Shown here in pieces: positions 36,905 to 40,530 of a stretch of DNA of 40,530 nt (position 1 is its first letter; every line of letters starts with the position of its first letter). The notes under the pieces are model-generated. The model was not told the origin of the DNA. It did no database searches and was given only the letters and a program-made list of their open reading frames with translations. The translations under genes and the position numbers were made by a program. Origin of the DNA: an uncultured Granulosicoccaceae bacterium (lineage in GTDB: Bacteria; Pseudomonadota; Gammaproteobacteria; Granulosicoccales; Granulosicoccaceae); NCBI GenBank assembly GCA_937981955.1, contig CALJNA010000102.1, positions 1 through 40,530 of the forward strand, given 5' to 3'.

Positions 36905-38953
36905 CACTTGATCAAAGCGCGCTTCACCCTTGTGGATGAAGCGCGCTAAGGTGTACAAACGCTGCAACAACATGCAGAGTATGGGAAACATCAGTATCCA
37001 CACTGCACCCACCCCAACACGAATCGTGTCGCTGTTTCCAGTGACAACGTTCTGGTTATTTGATGTGTTTGTTTGTTCATTTTGCTGTGTTGCTGGTGAT
37101 TCCGTTTCAGCGCCCGTCTCTAGCTGCGTCGACGAATCGGCTGGGGTTACAGTCACCGGTGTTTCCTCTTCGATCACTGGCATCTGTTCAGTCTGAGCCG
37201 GCACCACATCTTCGGGTCGTAAAGGCTGAACCGGGTCGAATAGATTCGGGCGAATATCGCCAGGTGTTGCGGGGTTGCCGAGTTCTGTCGATGTGCCCGG
37301 TGGCAGCGGATTGGGTCCGGTAGGGTCTGCCAATTCATCAAATATCAGCGGAGGCTCATCGGGTAAGCGTACAAACGCGATTGATTCAAATCCGCTGGAC
37401 ACGCTACCGGTATTTTCAACCGGTGGAGGTGCTGCTAATTGCGGTCCCCATGGATCGCGTCCGTAAATAACATAGCTGGTGCTCTCTCCGGATGCACCAA
37501 TAATAATATCGTCTTTACCATCAGCGTTAAAGTCACCTGCTTTTCGAGAATACACGCCAAAGTAATCCACAGTACCAATGCCGTTAATGCGAAACCCATT
37601 CGCACCATCGAGATCAATTAAATTGAGGCGTGCAGGAAAACCACTGGTTGTGCCATAAACAACATAAATTTGCCCGACACCTTTTCTGCGCGGATTAATA
37701 ATCGTGTGCGAGGCACCAATTAACAAATCGTCGATACCATCATCGTTATAATCTCCAGCACCATCTACCGAGGTACCGGATAGATCGCCCCAGATAGCCT
37801 GATCTTCTTCAATGGGTACAACACCGCCTCGAATACCGCGGGCAACAAATCCGTTGATTCCATTAAGGCTGTCTTCGTTTAACGTTACTGCACCTTCAAA
37901 CTTGCCACCGAACAATACATATGTTTCGCCCGGGTAATCACTTGGTGATCCAAACGGTCCTTTGCCTGGTGCGCTTATCGCTATGTCGTCAATGCCATCG
38001 TGATTCAAATCGCCAATGCCGGTTACTGCACTACCAGCAGAATCCTGAATGTTACTTCCCTTGAATACGAAACCGTTCGATCCATTGATATCGCTAAGTG
38101 ATATTGCGGCAGGAAAACCGGCACTTCGCCCATAGACCATATAGGCTTCACCCACTTCGGCTACACCTGCTTGCGTTTTATTGGGCGCACCGATTAGAAA
38201 ATCATCAACACCATCGTTGTTAAAATCGCCTGCATCACCTACAAATTTACCGCTGCGATCTTCACTATTTGTGCCTAAAACAGCAAAACCGGTTGTACCG
38301 TCAAGCGAACTAATATCCATAAGCGCCGGAAAACGCCCACGCTTGCCGTAAATGACATAGGTAACACCAACACCCGTTAAACCATTGGCACTCGCGTTGG
38401 CATTGCCTACCAACATATCCACGATACCATCGTTGTTTATATCACCAGCGGAACTGACAGACGTTGTCGGTGAATCGAAAATAAAACCATTAACACCGTT
38501 AAAATCTGCAGGATCAACGCTTCTCTCAAAGCCGCTGTTTTTTCCAAACACAACGTAGGTGCCAGTGATCGTGGAGACCGCAACATCATCAAAGCCATCG
38601 TCGTTTAAATCACCAAGCCCGGCAAGCACCGTAAGATTGTCTAAGTCATGAAGTATGTTGAAACCACTGATGCCATCGATTTGCTGCGCATTCAAGGTAC
38701 CGTTGTTACCGTTTGTGGGTCCGAAAATAACGCGAACGGCACCAGCGCCAGATCCAACCAGAATGTCAGCAATTCCATCGCCGTTTATATCACCAGCCGC
38801 ATCAACCGGGCCGCCACGATCAATAATCAAATGATCGTTAACACCGAAACGAAACAGTTCTTCGACTGGATCATGAGGCTGTGCCGCACCGAGTAGCGGG
38901 TACCACAACGTTGTGATAATCAGAAGCGATAAACAACATCTAAGTGAATTCAT
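36875..38953 (-). CDS. FG-GAP (integrin alpha-like) repeat protein with C-terminal membrane anchor
   Basis: Predicted exported beta-propeller, of unknown ligand. The 692 residues begin with a signal peptide (about 1-24). Seven calcium-binding DxNxDGxxD loops lie at 55-63, 115-123, 171-179, 243-251, 315-323, 401-409 and 473-481, each followed by a short hydrophobic strand such as DLLIGA, so a seven-bladed propeller is likely. An alternating unit of the type LDGxxGF precedes most loops. Residues 505-640 are rich in Pro, Glu and Thr and look disordered. One membrane helix at about 646-666 is followed by basic residues, as expected for an inner-membrane anchor with the propeller in the periplasm. 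It lies 38 bases after the unknown exported gene and its end overlaps the lectin-like gene by 30 bases. Confidence 0.88.
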   Translation of the reverse strand: MNSLRCCLSLLIITTLWYPLLGAAQPHDPVEELFRFGVNDHLIIDRGGPVDAAGDINGDGIADILVGSGAGAVRVIFGPTNGNNGTLNAQQIDGISGFNILHDLDNLTVLAGLGDLNDDGFDDVAVSTITGTYVVFGKNSGFERSVDPADFNGVNGFIFDSPTTSVSSAGDINNDGIVDMLVGNANASANGLTGVGVTYVIYGKRGRFPALMDISSLDGTTGFAVLGTNSEDRSGKFVGDAGDFNNDGVDDFLIGAPNKTQAGVAEVGEAYMVYGRSAGFPAAISLSDINGSNGFVFKGSNIQDSAGSAVTGIGDLNHDGIDDIAISAPGKGPFGSPSDYPGETYVLFGGKFEGAVTLNEDSLNGINGFVARGIRGGVVPIEEDQAIWGDLSGTSVDGAGDYNDDGIDDLLIGASHTIINPRRKGVGQIYVVYGTTSGFPARLNLIDLDGANGFRINGIGTVDYFGVYSRKAGDFNADGKDDIIIGASGESTSYVIYGRDPWGPQLAAPPPVENTGSVSSGFESIAFVRLPDEPPLIFDELADPTGPNPLPPGTSTELGNPATPGDIRPNLFDPVQPLRPEDVVPAQTEQMPVIEEETPVTVTPADSSTQLETGAETESPATQQNEQTNTSNNQNVVTGNSDTIRVGVGAVWILMFPILCMLLQRLYTLARFIHKGEARFDQVLLASGETHE
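36916..36947 (+). terminator. Strong hairpin after the lectin-like gene, inside the convergent gene
   Basis: AGCGCGCTTCA (36916-36926) and TGAAGCGCGCT (36937-36947) are exact complements, an 11-bp GC-rich stem with a 10-base loop, 11 bases after the stop at 36904. No T-run follows, so termination may be Rho-assisted, or the hairpin may protect the 3' end. The same bases encode part of the C-terminal tail of the FG-GAP protein, which therefore reads ARF twice. Confidence 0.55.
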
Positions 38954-38991
38954 TTCACGACCCGCCTTGTAACTTCTAGTGTCTGATGTGC

Positions 38992-39570
38992 TTATTGTCT
39001 GGCGACAATGGTCACGTTAATCAGGTTGGCCCTGTCGAGCCCGTCTGTTTTATAAAATACAAATACTTTTAAAGCATCGTTGCCGCCGGACCAGGTTGTG
39101 GTCAGTAGCTGGCCATCTTCGACCTTTTCGCTTGATGGCGCTTTGCCAACCATCGTGTTCATGCGATCAAAAATAATCTGGCCGTCGTCCTGACCATCCA
39201 GCACCATCGTGCAACTGGTTGCCGTTGCATCAGCTAGATCGGGAAACGAGTTAATGAACGTATCGTTTGGTGCGGACTGAACGATCCCCAGCCGGTAAAT
39301 ACGATTCTCCAAACGAATATCCCAACCTTTAAGCAAACTTGGTTCTTTGATTGAAGTAAAACGCTCAAGATCTTCGCCACCCATTGGGTTCCACGCGAAA
39401 CGTGTTGCCATATCCTGAATTTTTCCCACATCAGGAACCTGGGTGTAACAAATTTCGTTGAACAGATAGACCGGATCGGTTTCACTACCTGGCTCTGTGC
39501 TTTGAGCAACAACAGCAACGGACATGCAAGCAGCCATTGCTGCACTTAATGGTTTCAGTAATGTATTCAT
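38992..39570 (-). CDS. Exported protein of unknown function
   Basis: I do not recognise this 192-residue protein. A signal peptide is clear (about 1-22, cleavage likely after VVA or AQS). The mature part holds two cysteines (EICYTQ and TSCTMV), which could pair in the periplasm, and an alternating strand-like pattern toward the C-terminus (LKVFVFYKT, ANLINVTIVARQ). No repeats or catalytic motif are visible. It lies 38 bases before the FG-GAP gene on the same strand and is probably its operon partner. No ribosome site precedes the ATG; a TATAAT 7 bases before it suggests a leaderless mRNA. Confidence 0.75.
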   Translation of the reverse strand: MNTLLKPLSAAMAACMSVAVVAQSTEPGSETDPVYLFNEICYTQVPDVGKIQDMATRFAWNPMGGEDLERFTSIKEPSLLKGWDIRLENRIYRLGIVQSAPNDTFINSFPDLADATATSCTMVLDGQDDGQIIFDRMNTMVGKAPSSEKVEDGQLLTTTWSGGNDALKVFVFYKTDGLDRANLINVTIVARQ

Positions 39571-39576
39571 AGGAAA

Positions 39577-39582
39577 ATTATA
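39577..39582 (-). promoter_or_regulatory. Candidate -10 box for a leaderless exported-protein mRNA
   Basis: TATAAT on the minus strand with its last base 7 bases before the A of the ATG at 39570, so transcription would begin at the start codon. No good -35 is seen at 16-18 bases. Confidence 0.3.
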
Positions 39583-39773
39583 TCAAGTGAATAACGAGTG
39601 CCTCGTCTCACTGGCCGCACAAAATGATGGACATTTGGTCAGCTAGACATTGTAAGCACTGCAGTGAAATGTGTGCTCGAACAGCACTCGGTTCTTTGTA
39701 TTGCCAGCAACATTGAAGTCTGCCGATAAGCGAATTGCGATGCCGCTCTCATTTTCTGCTTGAGGTAAATCAG

Positions 39774-39780
39774 AAAAAAA
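39774..39780 (-). terminator. T-run at the 3' end of rnpB
   Basis: Seven T on the minus strand directly follow the 3' arm of helix P1 of the RNase P RNA (39781-39790). The remaining stretch to the exported-protein gene (39571-39773) contains no gene that I can see. Confidence 0.5.
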
Positions 39781-40147
<367 letters not shown>

Positions 40148-40168
40148 CCCTATGGTACACCGTAGAAC

Positions 40169-40530
40169 CTATGTCGCATCATCTTTATTCAGCGCAACAC
40201 CTATGTCGTAAGCGACTTTGCGTGATGTGCCAGTTAATTCACTCGCCACCTTCGCCGCCGTTTTCACCGGCATGTGATTAAGCAAAGTCTTAAGCAGGGC
40301 CTTCAACTCAACTTCATCCACACTTATATTCGCTTTATCCGCCACACCAGCCACAATCAAAACAAACTCCCCTTTCTGTTGTTGCGCATCGGCTTCTAGG
40401 GTTTCCAGAGCCTCGCTTGCCGTGGCACGAATAACGGTTTCAAACCGTTTAGTGAGTTCCCGCGCCACACAAATCTCGCGTCCTGCACCAAACACATCAA
40501 CAATGTCACTCAATGACGCCAAGATGCGAT
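40169..40530 (-). CDS. rsmI: 16S rRNA (cytidine-1402-2'-O)-methyltransferase RsmI, C-terminal part
   Basis: Adds the 2'-O-methyl to C1402 of 16S rRNA, next to the N4-methyl added by RsmH. Only the last 119 codons or so are inside the window; the frame runs through the right edge (RILASLSDI), so the TTG at 40522 is not a start. Typical text is GREICVARELTKRFE(T)V, then GEFVLIVAG, followed by a helical C-terminal extension with SRKVAYDIGVALN. The gene ends about 20 bases before rnpB. Confidence 0.92.
   Translation of the reverse strand, partial: RILASLSDIVDVFGAGREICVARELTKRFETVIRATASEALETLEADAQQQKGEFVLIVAGVADKANISVDEVELKALLKTLLNHMPVKTAAKVASELTGTSRKVAYDIGVALNKDDAT

Noticed and set aside
33333..39780. 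Mobile element or genomic island with integrase.
   Set aside because: No transposase, integrase, terminal inverted repeats or flanking target duplication were seen; the block is called accessory from synteny only.

Overview
The window is a chromosomal segment of a gammaproteobacterium. Three conserved blocks show this: pilB-pilC-pilD-coaE, the secA-argJ-mutT neighbourhood, and a complete division and cell wall (dcw) cluster from mraZ to ftsZ-lpxC. A type A RNase P RNA gene and rsmI follow, an order also known from Pseudomonas. Base composition is near 50% GC by eye. The genus cannot be named from the sequence; the TRAP transporter and FG-GAP protein fit a marine heterotroph, but that is inference. 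Nearly every gene is intact. Only pilB (left edge) and rsmI (right edge) are cut by the window.

Layout: 1-4427 (+) holds type IV pilus assembly genes (pilB, pilC, pilD) and coaE. 4495-8996 (-) holds mutT, argJ and secA. An M23 (LytM-type) membrane peptidase (-) and dciA (+) follow; their ATG start codons interlock on one CATG. 10676-12091 (+) is a YdhS-like FAD/NAD(P)-binding protein. 12108-15037 (-) is a TRAP transporter operon (dctP-dctQ-dctM order of transcription), with a hairpin plus T-run inside the start of dctQ. 15352-33332 (-) is the dcw cluster, transcribed mraZ, rsmH, ftsL, ftsI, murE, murF, mraY, murD, ftsW, murG, murC, ddlB, ftsQ, ftsA, ftsZ, lpxC. Most junctions overlap by 1 to 8 bases. 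A strong sigma70-type promoter and four 10-bp-spaced GTG repeats, which look like a degenerate MraZ operator, lie before mraZ.

33333-39780 separates mraZ from rnpB, which are close neighbours in related genomes. It carries a class III aminotransferase, a membrane-anchored LytTR regulator, a secreted lectin-like protein, a seven-repeat FG-GAP protein with a C-terminal membrane anchor, and an unknown exported protein. This is the accessory part of the window and holds the least understood genes. 39781-40147 (-) is rnpB and 40169-40530 (-) is the end of rsmI.

Function: MurC-F, MraY and MurG make lipid II. FtsW and FtsI polymerise and cross-link it at the septum organised by FtsZ, FtsA, FtsQ and FtsL. 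LpxC commits lipid A synthesis and SecA drives protein export, so the core of the window is envelope growth. The most notable non-gene signals are the putative attenuator in dctQ, the MraZ-box-like array, the interlocked dciA/M23 starts, direct repeats upstream of dctP, an imperfect repeat in the mraZ-distal gap, and an 18-bp palindrome on the ftsZ stop codon.
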